From contig JANCYW010000005.1 of NCBI GenBank assembly GCA_026184775.1, positions 62,001 through 126,000 of the forward strand: a stretch of DNA of 64,000 nt, written 5' to 3'. The DNA comes from Cyanidium caldarium. Its lineage: Eukaryota; Rhodophyta; Bangiophyceae; Cyanidiales; Cyanidiaceae. Position numbers and translations under genes: made by a program. Positions 54,815 through 64,000 of this stretch are shown one piece after another; the stretch's first letter is position 1; every line of letters begins with the position of its first letter. Below the pieces are notes generated by a model, which was given only the letters and a program-made list of their open reading frames with translations, was not told the origin of the DNA and searched no databases.

Positions 54815-55957
54815 ATGCAGTGTTTTGTGTCGTGCGCGACCGTTGGACGCGCGCGCCTCGGCGCAAACTGCCGCCAGCCCTCGTTGCACCGTTTGCACTG
54901 CTCGCAACACGGTGGTGGAACGCGCCGACCGGAAAATGTGCCTGGCGACTGGTTTGTCACCTCTGGCTGCATCGATTGCGATGTCTGCCGCTGGATGGCG
55001 CCGAGCGTTTTTGACCGGCTGAACGAGCAGTCGGCGGTGAAGCACCAACCTGCGAGTCGCGCTGAGGAGCTGCGGGCGCTGCAGGCGGCCGCCTCCTGCC
55101 CGGTGGGCACCATCCGCACCGAACGGCCGCCGTCGAAGGAATTGTCTCTTGAGGCGCGGCAGTCGTTCCCGGAACCGATTCCGCTGGGTGAAGACGCGCG
55201 GAACGGCACGCGCGTCTACCACATGGGGTACCACTCGCACAAGTCGTTCGGCGCCACCGCCTATCTGGTACTGCCCGGCGGGGAGGCCTGGCGCAACTCG
55301 GCGTTCCTGATGGACAGTCCGCGCTTCTTCCGCCCGCTGGCCGACCAGACGGAGCGGCTGCTGCGCACCGAGAATCGCCAGCTTCGGTATATGGTCTTGT
55401 CGCATGTGGACGATGTGGCCGACCACGACCAATGGGCCGAGCGCTTTGGCGTCCCGCGCATCATCCACGGCGACGACATCGGGTACTATGGCGAGGACGG
55501 ACTGGGCGGGGTGGAGATGAAATTGCAGGGCACGGGACCTTGGGCGCTGCTGCCCGACCGGCTAGAGCCGCTGAAGGAGGACGCGGGTGCACCGGTGGAT
55601 GTGAAGCTGGTGCATGTGCCCGGCCACACGCCCGGCTGCATCACCGCGGTGGTGGACCGGTATGCCGCGTTCACAGGCGACCACATCGCCTACTCCAACA
55701 CCCGCAAGGCGTTTGGCGCCTTTCCGGGCGTGTGCTGGTACGATTGGAACCAGGTGATCGACTCGATACGCGGGCTGGCGCGCGAGGAGTTTGTGTGGGT
55801 GTTCCCGGGCCACAGCCGCCGCTACAAGTTCGACAGCGTGCCGGCGATGCGGGAGGGCATGGAGCAGGCTGCGCAACGGATGGACAGCGATGCGTACTGG
55901 GCGATGGTGCCGGGCGGCGCCCGCCGGCGGAGAAAAAAGGAGGTGAGGGCGCGGTGA
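54815..55957 (+). CDS. Ferredoxin-like 4Fe-4S domain fused to a metallo-beta-lactamase domain
   Basis: The 380-residue protein starts with a lead of about 40 residues that fits a plastid transit peptide. Residues of about 45-105 form a 4Fe-4S ferredoxin fold with SGCIDCDVCRWMAPSVF (Cys52, Cys55, Cys58) and the fourth ligand in AASCPVGTI (Cys95). From about 130 to 345 is a metallo-beta-lactamase domain: YMVLSHVDDVADHDQWAERF carries His197, Asp199, Asp203 and His204. VPGHTPGCI has His271, FTGDHIAYSN has an Asp, and WVFPGHSRRYKF has the last His. A plant plastid protein with the same domain order exists, so this is not new, but its substrate is unknown. The tail is basic. Confidence 0.85.
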   Translation: MQCFVSCATVGRARLGANCRQPSLHRLHCSQHGGGTRRPENVPGDWFVTSGCIDCDVCRWMAPSVFDRLNEQSAVKHQPASRAEELRALQAAASCPVGTIRTERPPSKELSLEARQSFPEPIPLGEDARNGTRVYHMGYHSHKSFGATAYLVLPGGEAWRNSAFLMDSPRFFRPLADQTERLLRTENRQLRYMVLSHVDDVADHDQWAERFGVPRIIHGDDIGYYGEDGLGGVEMKLQGTGPWALLPDRLEPLKEDAGAPVDVKLVHVPGHTPGCITAVVDRYAAFTGDHIAYSNTRKAFGAFPGVCWYDWNQVIDSIRGLAREEFVWVFPGHSRRYKFDSVPAMREGMEQAAQRMDSDAYWAMVPGGARRRRKKEVRAR

Positions 55958-56141
55958 GCGGGGAATCGGAATGCATCGTTGGGGAAGAGGGAAGTTGCAT
56001 CAAGGGAAATCGTTTTTCGGAAAACGTCGCCTCCTACCAAGAAGAAGGGTTTGAAACCGGCCCGTGTGTGCATGGCATTCGGGCGGCACTTTCATCACGT
56101 CGAATGCGCCGACCGCATCATCCGCGTCCCCATGCGAGATC
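55958..56141. other. Convergent 3' spacer with a small A/T-rich hairpin
   Basis: This 184-base spacer lies between two convergent stops. At 56011-56026 a 6-base stem (CGTTTT, AAAACG) closes a TCGG loop, which could help end transcription from one or both sides. Confidence 0.4.
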
Positions 56142-57647
56142 CTACTCCATCCCCAGCAGCGAACTGAGGAAAACTCGCGAGTTCCACAATCCATGCGTGA
56201 AAGCGCACACGAAAAGATTGCCGCTGGAGACGTAGGTATACGCCCACGCCCAACCGAGCACCGACAGCGGCAGCATCCCGCCCAAATTCAGGTGATGCGC
56301 CGCGAACAGCACGCTGCTGACCGGGATGGCCAACCACAGCGGCATGAAACACGACAGCGCCGGCAACAAGTAGCCGCGGTACAGAATCTCCTCGAAAAAC
56401 GGTGCAGTGATGCACGGACCGATGGAACCGACCGCCATGGCCACCACATCCTGGTTCTCCGGGTGAATGAGCTTGCTCACCACGCTCTCCTCGTTCAGAA
56501 TCGCTTGCGGCACCAGGAACTGGTTCACAAAGTCCACAATGTTGAACAGCAGGCCACTCACAAAATACACTCCGATCGCCCACCAGCACCAATTGGAGTG
56601 CACACGGGCGCGCATCCACCTGCCACGCGGCGGGAAGAACGGCCGCAGTTGCGTGCCCAGGATTTTCACGCCCATAAATACCCACATGAGATGACCGAGC
56701 AGCACCTTGTAGGCACGCAGCGTCGGCACTGTCAGCGGCACTCCTAGAATGGTGAGGAAGAACATCAGCTGCTCGCACAGCACCGCACCGTAACCCGACA
56801 GCAGATACGCGCCCAGCAGCATGATGGTGGTGAGGCCGATCTTGGCCTTGGTGCCGCGCGGTAGCTCCCACGGTACGCCACGCCGCGGAGCCGGCCGCAG
56901 CAACGACGGCAGCAGCGGGTACGCCGCCCCATTTTTCCGTCGTGCCAACACCCGGAACAGCAACACCACCAACAACACCACCGCCCCGGCGATGGAGTCG
57001 TAGCCGATGGTGACCGGTTCCTGGCCCGAGGCGATCGCCCGCAGCGCCTCCGACGCCGCCTTGGCATTGGGCTTGTCCAGTGGATCGGCGTGCGATACGG
57101 TGTGCGGCACCGCCAGCACAATACGCCGCAGCAGCGGCTGCACGGCCGGCGGCGGTGCCCACGCGTGTCGCGACAACACCAGCAGGTGAAACACGTAGAA
57201 CGCCATCACCACCACCGCTTGCGACCACGCCGGCGCAGTGTACAGAAAACGCGGCAGCCACCGCGGTGCCCAGTCGGGCGTCTCGCGCGCATAGTCCGGC
57301 GTCCAGACGGAGTTGTCTGCGGTGTCGGTCGGGGAATCCGCCGAGGACACGTTCGGAGGGGCGCCCTTGGACGTCGCGCCATCCTCGTCAAAGGCATCGC
57401 CCGCGTCGCTGATGCGGGTGCATGCCCATACGCACGCGTGTTGTCTCCTAACCGTCCTAGCCGGAGCCAGCCACGGCCGCCCCGCACCTACACGTTGCAG
57501 CGGCCGCAGCGGCGTCCAGGCGTTCGCTCGTTCTGTCCGCCGGCAGATCCCGCGGCCAGAATGAATGAATCGCCCAGACGCCCTCAGACCGACGCCCGCC
57601 ACAAACGCTGCCCGCCACTCCAGCCGCATCAGACGATCTCCCGCCAT
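56142..57647 (-). CDS. CPBP-family (CAAX protease / Abi) membrane protease, plastid-type
   Basis: The protein is 501 residues from the ATG at 57647, with a long basic N-terminal region that fits a plastid transit peptide and about seven to eight membrane helices. The CPBP catalytic motifs are complete: APFFEEILYRGYLLPALS (Glu-Glu-x3-Arg), then SSVLFAAHHLNLGG (Phe-x3-His) and CAFTHGLWNSRVFL (His-x3-Asn). Plant plastid members include BCM1/2 and SCO4, which affect chlorophyll synthesis or biogenesis, but which one is closest cannot be read here. The middle has a charged loop at about 225-250. ATGs at 57689 and 57629 are alternatives. Confidence 0.85.
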   Translation of the reverse strand: MAGDRLMRLEWRAAFVAGVGLRASGRFIHSGRGICRRTERANAWTPLRPLQRVGAGRPWLAPARTVRRQHACVWACTRISDAGDAFDEDGATSKGAPPNVSSADSPTDTADNSVWTPDYARETPDWAPRWLPRFLYTAPAWSQAVVVMAFYVFHLLVLSRHAWAPPPAVQPLLRRIVLAVPHTVSHADPLDKPNAKAASEALRAIASGQEPVTIGYDSIAGAVVLLVVLLFRVLARRKNGAAYPLLPSLLRPAPRRGVPWELPRGTKAKIGLTTIMLLGAYLLSGYGAVLCEQLMFFLTILGVPLTVPTLRAYKVLLGHLMWVFMGVKILGTQLRPFFPPRGRWMRARVHSNWCWWAIGVYFVSGLLFNIVDFVNQFLVPQAILNEESVVSKLIHPENQDVVAMAVGSIGPCITAPFFEEILYRGYLLPALSCFMPLWLAIPVSSVLFAAHHLNLGGMLPLSVLGWAWAYTYVSSGNLFVCAFTHGLWNSRVFLSSLLGME

Positions 57648-57772
57648 GACCTCGCTGCAACCGCGGCACACGCCCGCCGCAACGCACACCTGCGACCGAC
57701 GACGCGCTGACCGCCGCGCCGACGCCGACGCGGGATGCTGGCGGGTGCCGGGACGGGTGGGTCGGATCGATA

Positions 57773-59047
57773 ATGGAGAAGGACTTGAGGGCGGAAGATG
57801 CCTTCAGAGAGTTGCAACGACTATCGCAAAACTGGTGTGCGGTGTTGGTGTGTCTGTGGCGGGCGTATGAGGCGGAGGAGCGGGTGCGCAGTGGGCGGCA
57901 GGTGGAGCGGCAGCAACGGCGCCGGGTGGCTTGGCAGCGCGCTGCCCGACGTTGGGCAGAGGGAATTCAACAAAAAAGGGCTGCCGCCTGTTTGCAGGCC
58001 GTAGAACGACTGCGGCAAGAAACACTCAGTGCGAGAGAGATGACGTTGGACTGGTCGACGGAGGGGCTGCTGCAAGCGCTGCAGGCGGGAGAGGAGCAAG
58101 CGGGAAACGGGGAAGCGGACTCGAGGCTTTTACAAGACGAGGACGTGCCGACGGACTTTTCGGGTGTGGAGGAGCACGGGCTGTGTCTGGATCTGCAGTG
58201 GATATACCGCGTGTTTCTGAACGACGTTCGGCGGCTATTCACCGCTGCCGATGCGCCGCTCACCTTCTCGGAATTCCTGCGAGCGCTGGAGCAATTTCCC
58301 AACACGGCGGCATTATTCAGCCGTGCACAAACCGATACCATCCCCGATGAAGCGGCGTCGCCGGCCGCCTACCGACATTTCCTCGAGCAGCTGCTGGAGT
58401 ATTTGCTCGATTTCGCCCGACGAGCGCTGCCGCATCGGGACTGGACGGCGTGGCTGGGGCAACAACGCGAACGACATCGACAGCATCGAACAGACGATGC
58501 CACCGACGTGGATGCTGTTGCTGCAGCTCGTTCGCAACTGGAGTTTCTGATCGGTGCCCTGGTGGGCGCCGAGCAGCCCGGCCCGTTGCACGCGGCGCTG
58601 CAGCGGGCGCAGTGGCAACTGGAACGCAAGCTGGCCAGCACCTGGAGCGAATGGGCCGCTGCAGGAACCGTTGCGGGAACCGTTGCGACCACCGCTGAGA
58701 GCATCGAACAGCTTGACGGCAGCGCGGAAGAGAGCACCCAGGAGGAAGAGGCGGAGAGCGACGAGGAATCGGCGGCGGAGACGGCGACCGCCCCGCCGGT
58801 GCCCGGCTGGATGCGCAGGGCGTACGGCCTGCATCAGGCGTTCCGGTGTGAAATCTGCGGACCACGCGCGGAATATCACGGTGCGCTGGCATACGAGCGC
58901 CACTTTAACCGGCGGCAGCACGTGGACGGTCTGCATCGATTGGGCATCCGGTACTCGCCCGACTTTGATCTGCTGAACCGCATCGACGACGCTCGACGGC
59001 TCGAGCGGCATTTGCGAACGGCAGCACCACCGGAGCGGTGGATATAG
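57773..59047 (+). CDS. SF3A3: Splicing factor SF3A subunit 3 (SF3a60 / Prp9)
   Basis: SF3a60 links the SF3a complex to U2 snRNP for branch-site recognition. The 424-residue protein is diagnosed by its C-terminal zinc finger and following motif: RAYGLHQAFRCEICGPRAEY, with Cys359, Cys362, His377 and His383, then LHRLGIRYSPDF. This matches the family's 'LHGL...Y.CEICGN..Y.GR.AFE.HF.E..H..GM..LGI'. The N-terminal helical part has DLQWIYRVFLNDVRRLFTAA and TFSEFLRALEQFP, as in Prp9. The N-terminus is short compared with human (501 residues). Its presence shows that spliceosomal splicing is retained although none of the intact protein genes here has a visible intron. It ends 62 bases from the convergent giant gene. 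Confidence 0.85.
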   Translation: MEKDLRAEDAFRELQRLSQNWCAVLVCLWRAYEAEERVRSGRQVERQQRRRVAWQRAARRWAEGIQQKRAAACLQAVERLRQETLSAREMTLDWSTEGLLQALQAGEEQAGNGEADSRLLQDEDVPTDFSGVEEHGLCLDLQWIYRVFLNDVRRLFTAADAPLTFSEFLRALEQFPNTAALFSRAQTDTIPDEAASPAAYRHFLEQLLEYLLDFARRALPHRDWTAWLGQQRERHRQHRTDDATDVDAVAAARSQLEFLIGALVGAEQPGPLHAALQRAQWQLERKLASTWSEWAAAGTVAGTVATTAESIEQLDGSAEESTQEEEAESDEESAAETATAPPVPGWMRRAYGLHQAFRCEICGPRAEYHGALAYERHFNRRQHVDGLHRLGIRYSPDFDLLNRIDDARRLERHLRTAAPPERWI

Positions 59048-59109
59048 AAAAGGAGGAAGCACCGGGCGAAAACGACACGTATTCGGCATCACCGATCACG
59101 GACCACTGC

Positions 59110-62100
59110 CTACTCCCGCCACGACTCGGCCAAAAATGCTCTACGTGGTGCGACGGTCTGCACGGCCGCCATCTGCGCGCGCTGACGTTCCAAAAACTGC
59201 AGCACCGCCCGACAAAAGTGACGCGCGCCCTCTGCGTCTCCCTCGCAAGGATCGTCGCCGCCATCCTCCAACCGGTTCGCGATCACATTCAACCGGTTCA
59301 AGCACTCGTGCAGCACCCCCACCGACATCTCCCCGCGCTCGATATACGTCCACACGTGCTGCGTCAGCGCCGTCAAACTCATTTCTACCAACAGGGCTCG
59401 CAGCGGTGGACGCTCCGTGGTAACATGCGCCACAATGCCCAGAAGCGTGCCCAGGCTGGGCGTATCCCGTGCCACGCTCATGCTCGGGACGAACATCGGA
59501 TATCGCGGTGATAGCGCCACCGCCACCGTCAGCAAACACGCCAAGCTGCTGTACAGTGTGGGCAGGGCCGCTGGCTGCCGCCTTGACACCGCATCGCCAT
59601 TCCACTCCTGCTGCGGCGGCTCGACCGGCGACCGCGGCAGGTGATGCGCGCGCACCATCCGCAAAACCGCGCTGAGCGACTCGGCCACACATCGCGCCAG
59701 TTGCGATACAAAAAGCGGAGACAGATTCTCCTCCAGCGCATCGAACATCACCTCCGCACCGACATCGTCCGCCGAACGCGTCAGCGCCTCGGCCAACAGA
59801 CACTGTGCCTGGAACGCCTCCCATGCGATGGGCGACAGGTGGTGCGGGCCGAGCACGTCGGCCGCCCCCTTCGCCTTCACCGCGGACTGCGCCGACGTGA
59901 CCGGCGAGCGCAGGGTGGGCCACGCTGGCATGCCGCCCAGTCCGGCCACGAAGGCATACACTTCGCGTTGGAGGCGACGACGAACCTCGGGCCGCGCCCG
60001 CATCGGCGCTCCCGCCACAGTCGCCGCCAGCAGCACCGCATACAACCTCACCTTGGCCACCCACAGCGCGTGTTCGGCGGGCGGGTACGCCGATGGAGAC
60101 TCGGATCGCTCGTTCGCCGCCGCCGCCGCCGCCGGTGGCGGTGTCGCCGACAACATCGTCAAACCACGCTGAGCCACCTGCACAGCCCACTCGGTCGACG
60201 CCACGCTGAGCGCCAACAGCGCGTTGGCCAGCGCCAGCGAGGCGCGACGGGCACGCCGAGCCACCACCTCGTGCACCCGATACAGCAACGGCACCAGCTC
60301 GGTGGCGTCCGCGTGCTGAGCCAATGTGACGGTCGCGCGCATGCTCTGCACCACGATGCAAACGCTTTCGAACACCGTCGGATGGGTCGGCTGCCACCGC
60401 AGCACCGCGATCGCAGTGCGCACCGCCGTCGTCGCGGCAACATCACTCGCCGTTGCCAGTCGCAGCACATACGCTAGCACCGACAGCAGGCGCTCCGTCA
60501 CCAACAGCGCCGCCGATGCTGGCGCCGGTTCCACCGCGGTGCTGTGCACCGCTATGACAGACTCTATCCGCGCGCAACAGCACTCCACCAGCTGGGATGC
60601 CGCTTCGGGTGGCAACGTCTCTCGGCTGCTGCGGTGCTGCAGGTGCCAGCCGACGTCCACCAATGTCTCGGACCACACCAGCGCCGCCGCCACTGTTGGC
60701 GTTTCCTGCCCTCGCAAGAGCAACAACAAACGCTGCAACAGTTGCGCCAGCGTAGATACGGAGACATCGATGTGCGTATTCCCGCTCAACACCCTCCACA
60801 GCGCGTATCGCAAGCCGATCGCCAACGCCACCTGCGCCAGCAGCAGCGCGGCATCACCAAAACGCAGACGGTCGCGGACAGCACCCTCTGCATGTTCCAC
60901 CGTCTGGCCGCGCAACGCATCCGCTGCCCAAAGCGTCAGCGACTCGGTCAAGAGGCCGGCCAGCATCCGGTCGATCAGCGCGCTATCGTCGGCGGCAGCC
61001 TCCCGTTCTTCCCGTGAGAGATGCGCTGGCCACCTCATGCGACACTCGGTTGTCGCCGGCTCAGCAGCCGCACCGGCGGTTTTCGCGAGAGACACTCCCA
61101 TGCACTTGAAGATCGCACCGAACACCCTCTCCTCCAACTGCCGCACCCGTTCTCGGATTGCCGCGGCGGCCTCGCCGTCCTCGGCATCCGTACCTGCTCC
61201 ATCTGCACCCGCCATCACCTCCAACACGCACATCAACGTGACCGCCCACTGGGCCGCCTCCGTGCCGCTCGCGCCGGTCGATCGCTCCAGGCGCTCTCCT
61301 AGTGACGGCCAGGCGGCGGTCGATAATCGCTCCGTCAGATGCACCCGCTCGACCAGTGACACTTCGGGCAACGCATTGCGCAGCGCAATCATCGCCAGCA
61401 GTGATCGCCAGGACGGTGTCGCGCCACCTTGTCTGGATGCCGGTGGTATTGCGGCATCCGCAATCGCCGAGAGCAGACCCCCCGTGGAGAAATCGTCTCG
61501 CTTCGAATCCGTCGCGCCGACAGCCGACTCGGCCGCCAACAGCGTCTCCATCGGTGCTGACTCGCTCGACAGCCATATCAGGGGCGCTGTCGCACCCCTG
61601 GCAACGGCCGCCGCGGTGTGACGGGCGATGGTGTTGGAAAACGGTACGGGCCAGAGCGACGACGGCGCATTGGCATCCCACAGGCGGCGGTCGCCGAGTC
61701 CGCCCGTCGGGTGTAGCGCGCTGAAGCACACCAGCACGTGCGACGCCAGCCGCGCCACCGCCGTGCGATATGGCAAGTGCGTCAGGCGTAGCGGCAACGA
61801 CAGGGCGCCATCTCCACAGGCAATGCCTTCGGCGGTCGCGCCGTGCTCCGCCAGCGACAACCGCAACAGCGCCTGCGTCACTTTTGCGTCTGCACACAAT
61901 TCTGTCAGCGGACGTGCCGAGTCATCTCCCACAATGGATCCTGACGCCCTCCGCTGCGCCCACTGCTTGCATGCGACGCCGCCCAACCACGCCAGCGTCG
62001 TCAGCAGCGCTCGCAGATCCGTGTCCGGTGTCGATGTCGACGCTATCGCCGAGGGCGTCGGCGTAGCCGCGTTCGGCAACAGCGCGCGGATGTGCGCCTC

Positions 62101-64000
62101 GGATGCCTCCAATCCATTGCCGACGTGCTGCAAATAGGGATGCCGCTCAGCATCCAGAATGGAACACCGCGCTGCCTCCAGCAGCGACCCGACCTCCGCC
62201 TCCATCGAGTGCGCCTCCGCGCCTTGCGCATCATCATGCGCTCGACGCGCCAGAGCGCTGAATACCGCCTCTCGCCAGGTCGCATCGGCGTGCAAGCGCT
62301 CCAGCGTTAGCCACTCCGACGGTGTCACCGTCCCATCCATAACGAGATCGGCTCCCGCAGGCCGGTGCGCCCAGGCACACAGCAACCACCGCAGCGCCGC
62401 CCATGTTTTCTCCAGCGGCACTCCAGGGCGCTGCATGCAGCAGCATCGTAGCGCAGTGCGTACCGGACCGACGAGGTGCGCATTCCATTCTGACGCAGTG
62501 ATTCGCATCGATAAATGCGCCGCCACAGCACTGGCAGCCACTTCCACGTCCGCTGACGCTCCAGTATGCAAATCATCGTTGGCCACGCCATCTCCCATTC
62601 TGGCCAAAACTGGCGGCACTGCCCGCAGCGCCACCGACGTCATGGCGGTCATCGGGTCTCGCGCGGTGGCAGATGCGCTCCTATCCGCCCCCCACGCCAG
62701 CATCCGCGCCAACGCCCACAATCCGTCCACCGAATGCGGCGCAGCACGTACCGCGTTCCAACGCACTTTCCACACCAGCACTCCATACTCTTCGTACAGC
62801 AGCGCGCGAGCGCCACGGGGCACCCGCACACCCGTCGGCACCGCCGACAGTGCCAGTTCCGCCTCCGCCTCCACCAGCTGCACCAGATAGCCGTCGGCGT
62901 CGTGGCCGCACCCTCCGATCGGCCGCAGGTGTTCGCAGAATTCCACCGGCTCGGCATACGTGAGGCAGTCGTCCTGCAACCAGCGAGCAGCCGCCCCCGC
63001 ATCCTTCGTGTTGTTCACCGCCGCCTCGACGAGCGTCCAGAAAGCCCACGCCGAATGCGGTAATGCTTGCGCCGCCACCTGCCGCAGCCCATCAAGGCCG
63101 TGCGGCGACTTGTGCGCCATGCGCCGGTCACGTTGCTCTTGCGTGTCCCAAACCGCTCGCCAGAATATCTCAGAAAGTACCGTATTGTCGCGCAACAAAG
63201 CCGCTGTTGCCCGGACGACCTGCTCCCAGGCAGCGCGCACCGGCGAATCGGTTACGGCACTCATCACCGGAAAGCGATACGCCTCCAGAATGACATCCAT
63301 AGCGCTGCCCAGCGTGGTGCGCAGGCGCTCCGAGCGCAACTCGATGCTCGATGCCTGCACTGCCAGGGTGTCAGCGAGCGCCTCTGTCGCCAGCCATTGC
63401 AATGCCCGCATGGCCGCCAGAAACGTGGCCGGAGTGAACGAGAGGTGCTCCGACGCCGGGTCACGCTCGCCATCGCGACGGCTGCACTTCACCGTCGCCA
63501 ACAGCGCCACCAAATAGAGTACATCTTGCAGCGCATCGCTTCTGCTGCCGTCATCGTCGATCAGCGTGGCGCTCTCGCCGGCCTGGCGATAGAGTCGGTG
63601 CGCCAGCGCCTGCAGCTCTGCGTCTTGCCACCGCCGCCACGGCGGTGCTTGATTCGCCTGGGCCCCATTCTGAGCAGAAGTCATCACGCTCTGACCGATG
63701 CCCAGCGTCTCGATGAACAAGCACACACTCACGGCGCTGGCGCGCACGTCACCCTCCACCATCCACGGCGATGGCCATTGACGGAGGTAGTACTCGAGGA
63801 GGTCGCTCCAACACTGGCGCTCCTCGGCACCCAATTCGTGGCCACACCTTCCGATACACCGGCAGTACAAGTAGCTAACCTCCAGCAGCCACAACCGCTC
63901 GCAGCGGGACACGGCAGCATCCGTCAACGCCTGCAAAGTCCGACGCACCAGTTGCTCCGGCACGCCCGCTCGACGCAGTTGCCGCAGCGCCTCGCAGGCC
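59110..64000 (-). CDS. Giant alpha-solenoid protein, N-terminus beyond window; possible Nup188/Nup205 type
   Basis: A single open frame fills 4.9 kb and continues past the right edge without a start codon that must be used, so at least 1629 residues are visible. The sequence is nearly all amphipathic helix, rich in Ala, Leu and Arg, with few charged linkers, as in stacked-helix scaffolds. One segment about 380 residues from the edge (VPTGVRVPRGARALLYEEYG then VLVWKVRWNAVRAA) looks like a small beta-rich insertion of the kind found in the middle of Nup188-like nucleoporins. Size and fold fit Nup188, Nup192/205, THADA or an importin, and I cannot decide among them. No catalytic motif is visible. 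The stop is at 59110-59112. Confidence 0.65.
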   Translation of the reverse strand, partial: ACEALRQLRRAGVPEQLVRRTLQALTDAAVSRCERLWLLEVSYLYCRCIGRCGHELGAEERQCWSDLLEYYLRQWPSPWMVEGDVRASAVSVCLFIETLGIGQSVMTSAQNGAQANQAPPWRRWQDAELQALAHRLYRQAGESATLIDDDGSRSDALQDVLYLVALLATVKCSRRDGERDPASEHLSFTPATFLAAMRALQWLATEALADTLAVQASSIELRSERLRTTLGSAMDVILEAYRFPVMSAVTDSPVRAAWEQVVRATAALLRDNTVLSEIFWRAVWDTQEQRDRRMAHKSPHGLDGLRQVAAQALPHSAWAFWTLVEAAVNNTKDAGAAARWLQDDCLTYAEPVEFCEHLRPIGGCGHDADGYLVQLVEAEAELALSAVPTGVRVPRGARALLYEEYGVLVWKVRWNAVRAAPHSVDGLWALARMLAWGADRSASATARDPMTAMTSVALRAVPPVLARMGDGVANDDLHTGASADVEVAASAVAAHLSMRITASEWNAHLVGPVRTALRCCCMQRPGVPLEKTWAALRWLLCAWAHRPAGADLVMDGTVTPSEWLTLERLHADATWREAVFSALARRAHDDAQGAEAHSMEAEVGSLLEAARCSILDAERHPYLQHVGNGLEASEAHIRALLPNAATPTPSAIASTSTPDTDLRALLTTLAWLGGVACKQWAQRRASGSIVGDDSARPLTELCADAKVTQALLRLSLAEHGATAEGIACGDGALSLPLRLTHLPYRTAVARLASHVLVCFSALHPTGGLGDRRLWDANAPSSLWPVPFSNTIARHTAAAVARGATAPLIWLSSESAPMETLLAAESAVGATDSKRDDFSTGGLLSAIADAAIPPASRQGGATPSWRSLLAMIALRNALPEVSLVERVHLTERLSTAAWPSLGERLERSTGASGTEAAQWAVTLMCVLEVMAGADGAGTDAEDGEAAAAIRERVRQLEERVFGAIFKCMGVSLAKTAGAAAEPATTECRMRWPAHLSREEREAAADDSALIDRMLAGLLTESLTLWAADALRGQTVEHAEGAVRDRLRFGDAALLLAQVALAIGLRYALWRVLSGNTHIDVSVSTLAQLLQRLLLLLRGQETPTVAAALVWSETLVDVGWHLQHRSSRETLPPEAASQLVECCCARIESVIAVHSTAVEPAPASAALLVTERLLSVLAYVLRLATASDVAATTAVRTAIAVLRWQPTHPTVFESVCIVVQSMRATVTLAQHADATELVPLLYRVHEVVARRARRASLALANALLALSVASTEWAVQVAQRGLTMLSATPPPAAAAAANERSESPSAYPPAEHALWVAKVRLYAVLLAATVAGAPMRARPEVRRRLQREVYAFVAGLGGMPAWPTLRSPVTSAQSAVKAKGAADVLGPHHLSPIAWEAFQAQCLLAEALTRSADDVGAEVMFDALEENLSPLFVSQLARCVAESLSAVLRMVRAHHLPRSPVEPPQQEWNGDAVSRRQPAALPTLYSSLACLLTVAVALSPRYPMFVPSMSVARDTPSLGTLLGIVAHVTTERPPLRALLVEMSLTALTQHVWTYIERGEMSVGVLHECLNRLNVIANRLEDGGDDPCEGDAEGARHFCRAVLQFLERQRAQMAAVQTVAPRRAFLAESWRE

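Noticed and set aside
54602-55468. An N-terminal extension of RimO across the divergent neighbour
   Set aside because: It would overlap the 5' part of the ferredoxin/MBL gene, and its sequence is not like any RimO lead.
1-64000. Transposable or virus-derived elements
   Set aside because: I saw no transposase, reverse transcriptase, integrase, capsid gene, terminal repeat or target-site duplication in any frame.

Overview
The window reads as nuclear DNA of a compact, GC-rich photosynthetic eukaryote, most likely a red alga of the Cyanidiophyceae (the Cyanidioschyzon / Cyanidium group). I recognise 35 protein genes, one tRNA gene and one broken gene in 64 kb, and every intact protein gene is a single uninterrupted reading frame. 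Gene ends are often 10 to 40 bases apart. Plastid-type genes (a CtpA D1-processing-type protease, an Mbb1/HCF107-like HAT/TPR protein, an NFU scaffold, an MscS-like channel, RimO, plant-type KDPG aldolase) sit beside eukaryotic informational genes. The tRNA-Asp gene is cut by two introns, one at an ectopic D-loop position, as known from Cyanidioschyzon. A prasinophyte green alga is the main alternative, because it also has high GC and few introns, but it would be expected to show some introns in this many genes.

Layout. 1-7.3 kb: five minus-strand genes (a truncated coiled-coil protein, a sphingolipid delta-4 desaturase, the KEOPS kinase Bud32, an NDR/Dbf2 kinase and the meiotic factor Hop2). 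7.4-18.9 kb: a membrane thioredoxin-fold protein, histone chaperone HIRA, Golgi tether COG5, mitochondrial bL27, eIF2-gamma and replication factor CDC45. 19.3-30.3 kb: a likely complex I ESSS subunit and mitochondrial bL36 on a shared promoter, CtpA, an NFU protein with a GIY-YIG-like domain, proteasome ATPase Rpt5, PTRHD1, KDPG aldolase and a proline-rich possible eIF4E-binding protein.

30.4-44.7 kb: the two-intron tRNA-Asp, a carotenoid-desaturase-family flavoprotein, a WD40 protein, a small single-pass membrane protein, an MscS channel, a broken unknown gene, mitochondrial uL4, an LRR protein with a SAPS-like C-terminus, and poly(A) polymerase. 45.6-64 kb: a family X DNA polymerase, a mitochondrial-type carrier, the HAT/TPR protein, a sucrose-phosphate-synthase-like glycosyltransferase, RimO, a ferredoxin/metallo-beta-lactamase fusion, a CPBP protease, splicing factor SF3A3 and a giant alpha-solenoid protein running off the right edge.

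There is no operon or single pathway here. The genes are a cross-section of housekeeping: organelle translation (bL27, bL36, uL4, RimO), plastid upkeep (CtpA, NFU, HAT/TPR, MscS, CPBP), chromatin and DNA work (HIRA, CDC45, Hop2, Pol X) and RNA work (PAP, SF3A3, Bud32, eIF2-gamma). I saw no transposon, retroelement, CRISPR array or rRNA gene. The most notable items are the two-intron tRNA, the GIY-YIG/NFU fusion, the LRR/SAPS-like protein, the broken gene at 38.2-39.1 kb and the hairpin-rich spacer after the poly(A) polymerase gene.
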